NCBI RefSeq assembly: GCF_002742635.1
Contig: NZ_PEGF01000002.1
Location: forward strand, 186,001 to 250,000
DNA from: Caulobacter sp. X
Lineage (GTDB): Bacteria; Pseudomonadota; Alphaproteobacteria; Caulobacterales; Caulobacteraceae
Direction of reading: 5' to 3'
DNA: 64,000 nt
The notes below the pieces were generated by a model. The model saw only the letters and a program-made list of their open reading frames with translations, searched no databases and was not told where the DNA came from. Shown piece after piece: positions 45,465 through 57,597 of the stretch (position 1 is the first letter of the stretch; each line of letters opens with the position of its first letter). Position numbers and translations under genes: made by a program.

Positions 45465-45651
45465 CCGGCCTTGTTTTAGGGCGGCCCTCAAGATCGCTGG
45501 CGAGGCGTGCTCGTGAGGCGCCAGGGCGAAGGTCTGCCGCTTGCGGCGGCGCCGAGGGGCCCCTGACGCCAAGAGCGGCGCCGCCAGGGTTGCGGGTCAC
45601 GGCGGCGCGTCCAACCCTTCGTCTATCGAGCTTGTCGAGCGCGAGGGGCCG

Positions 45652-46230
45652 TTGACGCAGAGCCGCGCAGAAATCATCGCCTTCGTGGGAGCTCAGATCC
45701 TTCCGCATGAAGCCGACGTGCGCGCGTGGCTTCGTCGGTCCGGCGGCGCGCCCCCGGATATCGACGACATCGTCCAGGAGACCTATTGCCGTCTGGCGGC
45801 GCTGGACAGCACGGCGCACATCGTCAATGGGCGCGCCTATTTCTTCCGGATGGCGCGCAACATCTCGATCGAGAGAATCCGCCGGGCGCGCATCGTTCGC
45901 ATCGATCGCATAACGGAAATCGACGCGCTGAACGTCGTAGATGATGAGCCGTCTCCCGAACGCGTCGTCGCCAGCCGCCGCGAGTTGGGCCGGGTCCGGC
46001 GCCTGATCGAGGACTTGCCCGAGCGATGTCGACAAATCTTCACCCTGCGCCGGATACACGGTCTTTCGCAGAAGGAGATCGCGGCGCGACTGGGGATCAC
46101 CGAGAACGTGGTCGAGACCCAGGCGGCGAGGGGGTTGCGTTTAATCCTGCGCGCCTTATCGGAGGCGTCGGGGCAAGATCATCCGGTGAGCCACAGCATT
46201 CATGAGCCCGTCCGCAAACGAGATCGATGA
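45652..46230 (+). CDS. FecI-type ECF sigma factor (system 1)
   Basis: 192 residues. Region 2 has DIDDIVQETYCRLAALD and RAYFFRMARNISIERIRRAR; region 4 has LPERCRQIFTLRRIHGLSQK and EIAARLGITENVVETQAARG. TTG at 45652 is chosen because GAGGGG lies just upstream; a longer frame from a TTG at 45541 would add 37 residues without homology. It overlaps fecR by 29 bases and should transcribe the downstream receptor operon when FecR is triggered. Confidence 0.9.
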   Translation: MTQSRAEIIAFVGAQILPHEADVRAWLRRSGGAPPDIDDIVQETYCRLAALDSTAHIVNGRAYFFRMARNISIERIRRARIVRIDRITEIDALNVVDDEPSPERVVASRRELGRVRRLIEDLPERCRQIFTLRRIHGLSQKEIAARLGITENVVETQAARGLRLILRALSEASGQDHPVSHSIHEPVRKRDR

Positions 46231-47149
46231 CGAGGCGGCCCTGTGGGCCGTACGCATCGACGCTCGTGGAGCGGAGGCCGAACAGGATCCGGAGCTCAAG
46301 GCCTGGCTGGCGGGAGATCCCCGTCGCGCCGGCGCCTTGTTGCGGGCCCAGGCCGCCATCAGCTTTCTGGACCGGGGGCGGGCCTTGGCGGGATCGACGC
46401 CGCTCCAGACCCCCAGTTCGAACCGGCGGGCGCTGATCGCGGCGGGCGGGGTCCTGGCCGCCCTGGCCGGCGGCGGTCTTTGGCGCCTCCGCCCGCAAAG
46501 GCTGGACACGGGGTTGGGTGAAATCCGTCGCGTTCCTCTCGCCGACGGATCGATGGTGGCCATCAACACCAGCTCGACCCTGGAAATCGATCTGAAGCCC
46601 AAGGCGCGCGAAATCTCGCTGAAGCAGGGGGAGGCCTGGTTCCAGGTCGCCAAGGATCCGGAGCGGCCGTTCGTGGTCGCGGCGGGGCCTGTCCGGGTCC
46701 GCGCGGTCGGCACGGCGTTCTCCGTCCGTCGACGCGAGCAGGACGCGTCGGGCGTCGACATCATGGTCACCGAGGGCGTCGTCGAGGCGTGGGTCGAGGG
46801 CGTCGATGCGCCGCGCCATCGCCTGTCGGCGGGCGGCCGGCTTGTTCTGGCCAGCACGACCGCGACGCCCGTCGTCGAGTCCGCTTCGGATATCGAGCGC
46901 AGCCTGGCCTGGCGCAACGGCGAGATCGCCCTTGATGGCGAGAGTCTTGAAGAGGCGGCCAGGCTCTTCAATCGCTACAACAGCCGCCCGATCGTCATCG
47001 AGGATCCCGACCTCGCCAAGGAGCGGTTCGTGGGGCTGTTCCAGACCAATACGCCTGAAAGTTTCGCCTCGGCCGTCGCGGCGACCTTGGGCGCCGAGGT
47101 CCGTGTCGATGAGCGGGCGATCCGCATCAGCCGGGCCAGGGCTTCCTAG
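46202..47149 (+). CDS. FecR-type anti-sigma/signal transducer (system 1)
   Basis: 315 residues. The N-terminal DUF4880-like segment (ALWAVRIDARGAEAEQDPEL, KAWLAGDPRRAGAL) contacts the sigma factor. A single membrane helix (ALIAAGGVLAALAGGGLWRL) leads to the periplasmic FecR domain with IRRVPLADGSMVAINTSSTL, KQGEAWFQVAKDPERPFVV and RAVGTAFSVRR. It relays occupancy of the cognate TonB receptor across the inner membrane. It overlaps the sigma gene. Confidence 0.92.
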   Translation: MSPSANEIDDEAALWAVRIDARGAEAEQDPELKAWLAGDPRRAGALLRAQAAISFLDRGRALAGSTPLQTPSSNRRALIAAGGVLAALAGGGLWRLRPQRLDTGLGEIRRVPLADGSMVAINTSSTLEIDLKPKAREISLKQGEAWFQVAKDPERPFVVAAGPVRVRAVGTAFSVRRREQDASGVDIMVTEGVVEAWVEGVDAPRHRLSAGGRLVLASTTATPVVESASDIERSLAWRNGEIALDGESLEEAARLFNRYNSRPIVIEDPDLAKERFVGLFQTNTPESFASAVAATLGAEVRVDERAIRISRARAS

Positions 47150-47324
47150 AGGCCGCCCCACCAAGCATCCGAAACGGGCGCCGCAGGACAAGGCCGCGTA
47201 AAAAGCGGGCGTGTTGCGCGGTGTGCGGAGTAATCGCGCCGGATCGCGCCGGAAAACCGAGCCGCATTCCTCGTCATGTCGGGAGGCCGCGTTTGGCGGA
47301 CTTCGCAACGATGGGGGATAATCG

Positions 47325-50132
<2,808 letters not shown>

Positions 50133-50142
50133 GATTGCCTCT

Positions 50143-50177
50143 GGCCGGTCCGGCAGCCCCCGGACCGGCCTCTTTTT
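50143..50177 (+). terminator. Intrinsic terminator after TonB receptor
   Basis: GGCCGGTCCGG (50143-50153), loop CAGCCC, complement to 50170, then TCTTTTT. Perfect 11-base stem with U-run. It reaches to within 12 bases of the next ATG, so the downstream amidohydrolase is expected to be expressed by read-through or not coupled. Confidence 0.85.
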
Positions 50178-50189
50178 CGCGAGTTGACG

Positions 50190-53100
50190 ATGACTAAGAG
50201 CTCCAAGCGCGGCGTCAGTCGCCGTCGTCTGTTTTCGCTCGGAGGCGGCGCGATCGCCGTCTCGGGCGCCGCGGCGCTGACGCCGCCGGGCGCCAAGGCC
50301 GCGGAACAGCCTCTGGCGGCCGACAGCCGGCCCGTCACGGCGACGGAGGGCACCAACATCTGCGCTGCGGTCTCGCCGGACGGCAAGACCGTGGCGTTCG
50401 ATGTCTACGCCATGCTCTGGCTGGTCCCGATCGAGGGCGGAACCGCCAGGCGGCTGACCGAGGAGATCTACGAGATCGCCCAGCCGGACTGGTCGCCGGA
50501 CGGCGAGACCATCGCCTTCCAGTCCTATCGAGACGGCAATTTTCATGTCTGGACCATCGGCGCCGATGGGCGCGGCCTGAAGCAACTGACCAGGGGGCTC
50601 TTTGATTGCCGTGAACCGCGCTGGTCGCCGGACGGCAAGACCATCGCCTTCTCCAGCGATCGGGGCGGCCGCTACGGCGTGCATCTGCTGGACGTCGCCA
50701 GCGGGACGATCACCGCGTTCAGCACCGGTCCCGGCGATGAATTCGAGCCGTCCTGGTCGCCGGACGGCAAGAGCATCGCCTTCACCGTCGACAAGGTTCG
50801 CATCGACGTCCAGGGCCTGGACGGCGCGCGCCGAACCATCGCCAAGGTCAAGGCGTCCGCTGATCGCTTCAACGCCGCTTCCCTGGCCAGCCCCGCCTTT
50901 ACGCCCGATGGCCGGGACGTGGTCTTCACGGCGATCGAGAGCGGCAAGGCGGAGTTGCGGAACGCGGCCACTGTTATCGTCGCGGGCGAGGACGTCTTTC
51001 CCTTCCGGCCCTCGTGGCTGGCGGACGGCGCGATGCTCTACACGGCCGACGGCAAGATCAAACTTCGCAAGCGCAGCGGCGAGGTCAAAGGCGTCGCCTT
51101 CGCCGCCACCGTCCCCGTGCTGACGCCGCGCTACACCAAGAAGAGCCGCGACTTCCTGTCAGCCAAGACCCGACCGGTGGTCGGGATCGGGAGCCCCGCC
51201 CTGTCGCCAGATGGACGTCAGGTCGTGTTCCGAGCGCTGAACGACCTCTATCTGCTCGACATCGGCGGCGGGCCGGCCAAGCCGCTGATCAAGGACACGT
51301 TCTACAAGGTGGACCCGGCTTGGTCGCCGGACGGCCAGACGCTGGCCTATTCGACCGACAAGGGCGGCACGCTGGACATCTGGCTGCGGGACATGGCGAC
51401 CGGCGACAGCCGCCAACTCACCCATTTCGACGGCGCGGCGGTGTCCAGCGCCTGGTCCCGCGACGGCAAGTCGATCGCCTTCCTCAGCCAGAACGGCGGG
51501 CTCTTCGTCGCCGACGCGGCCACGGGCGAGACGCGCCGGGTCTATGGCGACCTCTGGGAGCCGGGCAAGCCGACCTGGGGGCCGGGCGACAAGACGATCG
51601 CCTATGCGGCCTTCAAGCCCTATTCGGCGCGCTTCCGCGAGGGGCTCAGCGAGATCCTCACGGTGGACGTGGCGAGCGGCAATGGAACCTACCAGCCGAT
51701 CGCGCCCGACCGCTCGCTAGGCACGCGCGGCGACGACGGTCCCGTCTGGTCGCCGGACGGCAAGAGTTTGGCCTATGTCTTCGCCAGCCGCCTGCACATC
51801 TCGCCCGTGGACGATAGCGGCAAGCTCCTTGGAGCGCCGAAAGCGCTGAATGACGAGGTCACGGACGCCGTCAGTTGGAGCGGCGACGGCAAGAGCCTGA
51901 TCTATATCTCGGCCGGCCAGCTGAAGCTGATCTCCGCCACGGGCGGCGCGCCGCGAGCCGTGCCGCACGGCCTGACCTGGGCCGGCGTTCGCCCGAAGGA
52001 GCGGATTGTCGTCCGCGCCGCCAGGCTGTGGGACGGCAAGTCGCCCACAGCGCGCAAGGATGTCGATGTCCTGATCTCGGGCGGTCGTATCGCCGGGGTT
52101 GCGCCGCGCGGCGCGGTCGCCAGCGACGTCACGGTGGTCGAGGCGCCGACCGGCACGGTGATGCCGGGCCTGATCGACATGCACACCCACCGGCAGATGC
52201 AGGGCTATGGCTACGGCGATCGCGAGGGACGGCTGTGGCTGTCGCTGGGGGTCACCACCACGCGGTCGCCCGGCGGCCCCGCCTACCACACGGTCGAGGA
52301 CCAGGAGGCGATCGAGTCCGGCAAGCGGATCGGCCCTCGCTACTACGCCACCGGCGAGGCGATTGATGGTTCGCGGATCTTCTACAACTTCATGCGGCCG
52401 GTGACCGAGCCCGGCCAGATGGCGCTGGAGATGCGGCGCGCCGAGGCGCTGTCCTACGACCTGATCAAGACCTATGTGCGCCTGTCGGGCGAGCGGCAGA
52501 AGGAAGTCATCGCCTGGGCGCACGCCAAGGGCCTGCCGCTGACCTCGCACTACCACTATCCGGCCCTGGGCCTGGGCATGGACGGCATGGAGCACCTGGG
52601 GGCGACCAGTCGCACCGGCTACTCTCGCACCGTCAGCGCGCTGGGGAACATCTATCAGGACGTCAACGCCGCCTTCGTGACCAGCAAGGCGGCGCGCACG
52701 CCGACCCTGTTCACCTCGACCGCCCTGTTCGGAGACGACCGGTCCCTAGTCGACGACCCGCGCGTGAAGGCCCTCTATCCGCCCTGGGAATACGCGCGTC
52801 TCCTGGAGCGGGCCAAGCAGATGGCGGCCATGGACCGTTCGGTGATCCTGGCCTCGCTCTCGCGCAATGTCGCGGAGGTGGCGCGCACGGTTCGCGCCGG
52901 CGGCCGGATCACGACGGGCACGGACTCGCCGATCGACTTCAACGCCCTCAGCCTGCACATGAACCTGCGGGCGATGGTGCGCTTTGGCATGACGCCGTTC
53001 GAGGCCCTGGTCACCGCGACCAGCGCTTCGGGCGAATATCTGGACGAGCCGTTGGGCGTGATCGCGCCCGGCGCCTATGCCGATCTGGTGCTGGTGGACG

Positions 53101-53357
53101 GCGATCCGCTGGCCCGCATCGAGGACGCCGCCAAGGTGTCCAAGGTCATCAAGCACGGGACCGTCTACTCGGTCGACGACCTGATCGGACCGTTCGCCGG
53201 CGCCGGCCAGCAGGCCAGCCTGGTCGGAGGGCGGCGGTTCGTCTGCGAGGCCGCGTCCGAGTACTGGTGGCACGAGCCGGAGTTCCTATCCCAGGCGCGG
53301 GCGTCGTGCTGCGACGGCGCTTGCGGATTCGCGCCCACCTCGAGCCTATGGGTGTAG
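50190..53357 (+). CDS. Tat-exported beta-propeller/amidohydrolase fusion
   Basis: 1055 residues. The N-terminus has a twin-arginine signal (SRRRLFSLGGGAIAVSGAAA). Residues about 45-600 form TolB/WD40-like propellers with repeated WSPDGKxIAF motifs. From about 615 a metal-dependent amidohydrolase follows: VMPGLIDMHTHRQM, LTSHYHYPALGLGM, TTGTDSPIDFNALS and a C-terminal LGVIAPGAYADLVLVDGDPL. Relatives are annotated as imidazolonepropionase-like or prolidase-like hydrolases; the substrate is not known. ATG 50190 is preferred to a TTG two codons earlier. It follows the TonB receptor and is convergent with the ABC genes. Confidence 0.9.
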   Translation: MTKSSKRGVSRRRLFSLGGGAIAVSGAAALTPPGAKAAEQPLAADSRPVTATEGTNICAAVSPDGKTVAFDVYAMLWLVPIEGGTARRLTEEIYEIAQPDWSPDGETIAFQSYRDGNFHVWTIGADGRGLKQLTRGLFDCREPRWSPDGKTIAFSSDRGGRYGVHLLDVASGTITAFSTGPGDEFEPSWSPDGKSIAFTVDKVRIDVQGLDGARRTIAKVKASADRFNAASLASPAFTPDGRDVVFTAIESGKAELRNAATVIVAGEDVFPFRPSWLADGAMLYTADGKIKLRKRSGEVKGVAFAATVPVLTPRYTKKSRDFLSAKTRPVVGIGSPALSPDGRQVVFRALNDLYLLDIGGGPAKPLIKDTFYKVDPAWSPDGQTLAYSTDKGGTLDIWLRDMATGDSRQLTHFDGAAVSSAWSRDGKSIAFLSQNGGLFVADAATGETRRVYGDLWEPGKPTWGPGDKTIAYAAFKPYSARFREGLSEILTVDVASGNGTYQPIAPDRSLGTRGDDGPVWSPDGKSLAYVFASRLHISPVDDSGKLLGAPKALNDEVTDAVSWSGDGKSLIYISAGQLKLISATGGAPRAVPHGLTWAGVRPKERIVVRAARLWDGKSPTARKDVDVLISGGRIAGVAPRGAVASDVTVVEAPTGTVMPGLIDMHTHRQMQGYGYGDREGRLWLSLGVTTTRSPGGPAYHTVEDQEAIESGKRIGPRYYATGEAIDGSRIFYNFMRPVTEPGQMALEMRRAEALSYDLIKTYVRLSGERQKEVIAWAHAKGLPLTSHYHYPALGLGMDGMEHLGATSRTGYSRTVSALGNIYQDVNAAFVTSKAARTPTLFTSTALFGDDRSLVDDPRVKALYPPWEYARLLERAKQMAAMDRSVILASLSRNVAEVARTVRAGGRITTGTDSPIDFNALSLHMNLRAMVRFGMTPFEALVTATSASGEYLDEPLGVIAPGAYADLVLVDGDPLARIEDAAKVSKVIKHGTVYSVDDLIGPFAGAGQQASLVGGRRFVCEAASEYWWHEPEFLSQARASCCDGACGFAPTSSLWV

Positions 53358-53367
53358 GCGCCTGGCG

Positions 53368-55896
53368 CTAGTCGCCTCGCAGGACGGGCGCGGGCCGCTG
53401 GGACAGGGCCAGGCTCGCGGCGATCAGGCCGCCCAGGGTCGTCAGCGAGGTGGCGCCGGCGAGGAGCAGCAGGACGCCGCTCCAGTCGACGCTCCAGCGC
53501 GCCTCGAACACCTTGACCACGACGGGCCAGGCGGCGGCGAAGCCGAGCAGCACGCCGGCTGACCCCGCGATCAGGCCGACCGCGCCATATTCGACGACGT
53601 AGGCGATGAGGATCTGCGATCGCGTCGCGCCCAGGACCTTGAGCGTCGCCGCCTCACGCGCTCGCGCCCGCGCGCCGGCGGCGATCGCCCCCGCCAGGAC
53701 CAGCAGGCCCGCCAGGCCCGCGACCGCCGCCGCGCCGCGAACCGCCAGCGCCAGCCGGTCGAACAGGGAGGCGGCGGCGTCGAGCTGCTCGCGAACGCTG
53801 ATCACGTTGACGCCCGGAAACTGTTCGCCCAACCGGCGGGTCAGGATGGCCTCCTGCTCCCGGCCAAGACGGGCGATCGCGACGCTGCGCAGGTCGGCGC
53901 CGTCCAGCGTGGCGGGATCGAAGATCAGCGAGAAATTGGGTCCAAAGCCGCCGAAATCGACCTTGCGCAGCACCGCGATGCGCGCCTCGATCTCGCGGCC
54001 CAGGATCAGGACCGTGATCGTGTCGCCGACCTTCAAGCCGGCGGCTTCGGCCACCTCGACATTCATCGCGACCTGGGGCGAGCCGACATGGTCCGCGCGC
54101 CACCACCGACCGGCGACCACGCCGGCGTCCTTGGGTTCCTTGGCGAGCAGCGAGAGGGTGATGTCGTTGTCGAAGGCCCAGCGCTGGGATGGCTTGACCG
54201 TCTGCGGGTCGACCGGCTTGCCCTTCACGGCGATGATCCGGCCGGTGGCGAACGGCATGCGCAGATAGGTCTCGGGGCTTGGCGGTCCCATCACGCTGGC
54301 GACGACGCCATCGAAGGCTTCGGCGCGGTCGGCGGGGATCTCGGTGAACACCATCGCCGGCGCGGTGCGCGGCGCGACGTCGCTGACCTGGGCCAGCAGC
54401 GCCGACTGGATCAGCACCACGCAGGACAACAGGGCGACGCCCAGGCCAATGGCCGGGCTCGCGGTATGGGCCGCCGAGCCGGGTCCGGCCAGATTGGCGA
54501 GGCCCAGCTTGGCGGGCCCTCGCGTCAGGCCGCGAACTCGCTCCGCCAGCAACGCCGCGCCGCGACCCAGCGCCGCCAGCAGCCCGAAGGCGATGGCGAC
54601 GCCCGCGATCATGATCGCCGCGGCCATGGGCGTCGGCGCCGTGGCCACGGCCAGCGCGGCGAGGCCCAGGCCCGCGCCGACCGCGCCGGCCGTCTCCAGG
54701 CCCAGGGGCAAACGGGCCTTGGGCGCGCGGCGGAACAGGGCCGAGGGCGGCGTCGCCCGCGCTCTGGCCAGCGGAATCAGCGAAAAGGCCGCCGCCGCCA
54801 GGAGCCCGAACAGCCCGGCCTTGGCCAGCGGCCAGGGATAGACCTTGAACAGCGCGGGGATGGGCAGGCTGGATCCAGCCATCTGACCTAGGATCAATGG
54901 CGCGGCGGCGCCGACCGCCAGGCCGATCGCCACGCCCAGCAGCGCCAGGACGCTGATCTGGATCAGGTGGAGGTCGCGGATCAGGCTGCTCTTGGCGCCC
55001 AGCGCCTTCAGGACGGCGATCGCGGGCTCTCGGGTCGACAGATAGGCCGAGACCGCGCCGGCGACGCCCAGGCCGCCGGCGACCAGCGAGGCCAGGCCGA
55101 TGAAGCCGAGGAAGTATTCCAGCTGGTCGATCAGGCGGCGCGCGCCGGGCGCGGCGTCCAGGCGGTCGCGAACCCTGAAATGCGCGTCCGGGAACGCCTT
55201 CTGGATCGCTTGTCCGGCCGCGCGCGGATCCTGGCCGGGGGGCAGGGCGATCCGGACGGTGCGGCTCGAAAGTCCGCCCGGCGCCAACAGACCCGAGCGG
55301 TCCAGCACGTCCGACCGGATCAGCACGCGCGGCGCCAGGGCGAAGCCGCGCGAGAGACCATCCGGCTCGCTGATCAGGCGGGCGCGTACGACGAGGGTCA
55401 GGGTCCCGGCCTCGAACCGGTCGCCGACCTTCAGGTTCAGCCGATCCATGAGCGCTGGCTCGACCGCGGCGCCGGGCAGACCGTCCCGGTCCGCGAGCGC
55501 CGAAGCGAGGCTGGGCGCGCCTTCAAGCTTCACCGCGCCGGCCAGCGGAAAGCGTTCGTCCACCCCGCGCAGGCTGACCAGGCGGCGGTCTCCGATCGGC
55601 GCTTCCGCCATGGCGCGGGCGCCGGCGGAATAGGTGGTCTGGCCCAGGCGATCGATCGCGGATCGCTCCTCGCGGGTGAAGTCGCGGTTCTCGATGGAGA
55701 ACGACAGGTCGCCGCCCAGGATCTCGCGGGCCTGGCTGGCCAGTCCCTGCCGGAAGGCCTCGGCGGTCGAGCCGGCGGCGGCGATCGCGGCGACGCCCAG
55801 CGCCAGGCAGGCCAGGAAGATGCGAAAGCCGCGCACGCCCGAGCGCAGTTCGCGCGCGGCTAGGCGGACGGCGAGCGGGAGGGGGAAGGACGCCAC
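53368..55896 (-). CDS. ABC transporter permease, FtsX/YbbP type
   Basis: 842 residues, ten or so membrane helices in the FtsX pattern: an N-terminal helix (FRIFLACLALGVAAIAAAGS), a large periplasmic domain, three helices, more helices in the middle, a second periplasmic domain, and the final three (ARAREAATLKVLGATRSQIL). It matches the YbbP-type permeases that act on lipids or extracted lipoproteins. The GTG start lies three bases after the ATPase stop, so the two are an operon. Confidence 0.9.
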   Translation of the reverse strand: MASFPLPLAVRLAARELRSGVRGFRIFLACLALGVAAIAAAGSTAEAFRQGLASQAREILGGDLSFSIENRDFTREERSAIDRLGQTTYSAGARAMAEAPIGDRRLVSLRGVDERFPLAGAVKLEGAPSLASALADRDGLPGAAVEPALMDRLNLKVGDRFEAGTLTLVVRARLISEPDGLSRGFALAPRVLIRSDVLDRSGLLAPGGLSSRTVRIALPPGQDPRAAGQAIQKAFPDAHFRVRDRLDAAPGARRLIDQLEYFLGFIGLASLVAGGLGVAGAVSAYLSTREPAIAVLKALGAKSSLIRDLHLIQISVLALLGVAIGLAVGAAAPLILGQMAGSSLPIPALFKVYPWPLAKAGLFGLLAAAAFSLIPLARARATPPSALFRRAPKARLPLGLETAGAVGAGLGLAALAVATAPTPMAAAIMIAGVAIAFGLLAALGRGAALLAERVRGLTRGPAKLGLANLAGPGSAAHTASPAIGLGVALLSCVVLIQSALLAQVSDVAPRTAPAMVFTEIPADRAEAFDGVVASVMGPPSPETYLRMPFATGRIIAVKGKPVDPQTVKPSQRWAFDNDITLSLLAKEPKDAGVVAGRWWRADHVGSPQVAMNVEVAEAAGLKVGDTITVLILGREIEARIAVLRKVDFGGFGPNFSLIFDPATLDGADLRSVAIARLGREQEAILTRRLGEQFPGVNVISVREQLDAAASLFDRLALAVRGAAAVAGLAGLLVLAGAIAAGARARAREAATLKVLGATRSQILIAYVVEYGAVGLIAGSAGVLLGFAAAWPVVVKVFEARWSVDWSGVLLLLAGATSLTTLGGLIAASLALSQRPAPVLRGD

Positions 55897-55898
55897 GC

Positions 55899-56582
55899 TC
55901 AGGCCTGGATCTTGCCGTCGGCCATGCGCACGATCCGGTCGGCGCGGGTCGCCAGGCCAGGATCGTGGGTGACCATCACCAGCGCGGCCCCAACCTCGGC
56001 GACGAGATTGAACATCAAGTCGGCGACCGAGGCGGCGGTGGCGCCGTCGAGATTGCCGGTGGGCTCGTCAGCGAACAGCAGGGCCGGCCGCGCCGCCAGG
56101 GCGCGGGCGAGGGCGACGCGCTGCTGCTCGCCCCCGGACAGCTGATGCGGATAGTGGGTGAGCCGCCCGGACAGTCCGACGCGCCCCAGCCAGTCTCGCG
56201 CGGTGGTGATGGCGTCGCGGGCGCCGGCGATCTCCAGCGGGGTGGCGACGTTTTCCTCGGCGGTCATGTTGGGCAGCAGATGGAAAGCCTGGAAGACCAG
56301 CGCCGCCCGCCCGCGCCTCAGGCGGGCGCGACCATCCTCGTCCAGCCTGGCCAGATCCTCGCCGAACAGGCTCACCGTTCCTCCGGTGGGTTCTTCGAGG
56401 CCGGCGCCGACCGCGATCAAGGACGACTTGCCCGAGCCGGAGGGGCCCACGATCGCCACGCGCTCGCCGGACTGCACGGTCAGGCTCACGCCCCGGAGGA
56501 TGTCGACCGGTCCGGCGGCGGACGGCAGGGTCAGGGCGACGGCGTCGAGGACCAGGGGCGCGGCGGGCGGGGCGTCGATCAT
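55899..56582 (-). CDS. ABC transporter ATPase, LolD/YbbA type
   Basis: 227 residues, MacB/LolD-type ATPase. Walker A AIVGPSGSGKSS, signature LSGGEQQRVALARALAA, Walker B ALLFADEPTG, and the switch His in VMVTHDPGLA are intact. It pairs with the FtsX-type permease downstream and is divergent from the SGNH esterase, the same neighbourhood as E. coli tesA-ybbA-ybbP. Confidence 0.95.
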   Translation of the reverse strand: MIDAPPAAPLVLDAVALTLPSAAGPVDILRGVSLTVQSGERVAIVGPSGSGKSSLIAVGAGLEEPTGGTVSLFGEDLARLDEDGRARLRRGRAALVFQAFHLLPNMTAEENVATPLEIAGARDAITTARDWLGRVGLSGRLTHYPHQLSGGEQQRVALARALAARPALLFADEPTGNLDGATAASVADLMFNLVAEVGAALVMVTHDPGLATRADRIVRMADGKIQA

Positions 56583-56638
56583 GGGCTTCCTGCGAGGCCG
56601 GTCCTTGTGCGGCCGGCAAGCGAACTACATAGGAAGGC

Positions 56639-57280
56639 ATGAGCCCGATCGCACAGCGTTTTCCCAATCGTCGCCGGTTTTTGCTGGGCCTTGGCCTGCT
56701 GACCCAGGTCGCCGCGGCGCCCAAGGCGCCGATCGTGACGGTCCTGGGCGACTCCATCACGGCGGGTCTGGGCCTTTCAGCGAAGGACGCCTTCCCGGCC
56801 CAGCTCCAGGCGGCGCTCACCAAGCGGGGCGTGTCGGCCATCGTCCGAGCGGCCGGCGTGTCGGGCGACACCAGCGGCGGCGGTCTGGCGCGGGTGGGCT
56901 TCAGCGTCGCGGGCGACACCCGGGTCTGCGTGGTGGCGCTCGGCGGCAATGACCTGTTGCAGGGCGTCGATCCCGCCCAGACCAAGGCCAATCTGCGGGG
57001 CATCCTCCAAAAGCTGAAGGCGCGCGGCGTCGGCGTGGTGCTGGTCGGCGTCGCCGCGCCGCCGGCGATCGGCGCGGCCTATGCTCGCGAGTTCAATGCG
57101 ATCTACCCGAGCCTGGCGCGCGAGTTCAGCGTGCCGCTCTACGCCAATATTCTGTCGGGCGTCGGCGGCAATCCCGCCCTCTTGCAGAAGGATGGCCTCC
57201 ACCCCAACGCCGATGGCGCCAAACGCATCGCGGACGCCCTCGCACCGGTCGTCGCCAAAGCCGTAAAGGCGCGCATTTAG
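56639..57280 (+). CDS. tesA: TesA-like periplasmic SGNH esterase
   Basis: 213 residues. A Tat-like leader (NRRRFLLGLGLLTQVAAAPK) precedes the SGNH hydrolase domain with Ser in VTVLGDSITAGLGLSAKDAF, Asn in VVALGGNDLLQGV, and Asp/His in DGLHPNADGAKRIAD. TesA-type enzymes are multifunctional thioesterase/lysophospholipase/arylesterase proteins. It is divergent, with 56 bases in between, from the ABC genes, a conserved pairing. Confidence 0.92.
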   Translation: MSPIAQRFPNRRRFLLGLGLLTQVAAAPKAPIVTVLGDSITAGLGLSAKDAFPAQLQAALTKRGVSAIVRAAGVSGDTSGGGLARVGFSVAGDTRVCVVALGGNDLLQGVDPAQTKANLRGILQKLKARGVGVVLVGVAAPPAIGAAYAREFNAIYPSLAREFSVPLYANILSGVGGNPALLQKDGLHPNADGAKRIADALAPVVAKAVKARI

Positions 57281-57311
57281 AGCCCGTCAAAGACAAGGCC
57301 GGCAGGCGGCC

Positions 57312-57512
57312 TCAAGCTCTAGAGCCTACGCGCGCGATGCGGGCCTGGATACGCTGCCAGGTGTTGAGCTTGATGGGCTCGCCGCGACGCAGCTTGGTCC
57401 AGGTGGTTTCGCTGATGCCATAGACGCTGGTCAGATGTTCACGGGTCACCGCCGGGAGGGCGGCCTTGAGGGTCTGGAAGCGTTCGCGACTGATGATGAC
57501 GGTCTCGGCCAC
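57312..57512 (-). CDS. Small HTH-like protein
   Basis: 66 residues beginning [15 protein letters not shown], with a helix-turn-helix-like segment [20 protein letters not shown] and a basic C-terminus ending [13 protein letters not shown]. The GTG start has GGAG at good spacing. A longer reading frame to 57635 gives an Arg/Ser-rich, unlikely N-terminus. The fold resembles small XRE-type regulators; target unknown. Confidence 0.68.
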   Translation of the reverse strand: MAETVIISRERFQTLKAALPAVTREHLTSVYGISETTWTKLRRGEPIKLNTWQRIQARIARVGSRA

Positions 57513-57597
57513 GCGGAACTCCAAAATGCAAGAGAAGACGGCCGGCGCCCAAAGGGGGAGGACGCCGGCCGCGAACGATCGCTGGGGGGAGCGATCG

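Noticed and set aside
45541..45651. Longer N-terminus for the first sigma factor
   Set aside because: The extra 37 residues are Arg/Gly/Ala-rich with no homology, and a good ribosome site lies directly before the TTG at 45652.
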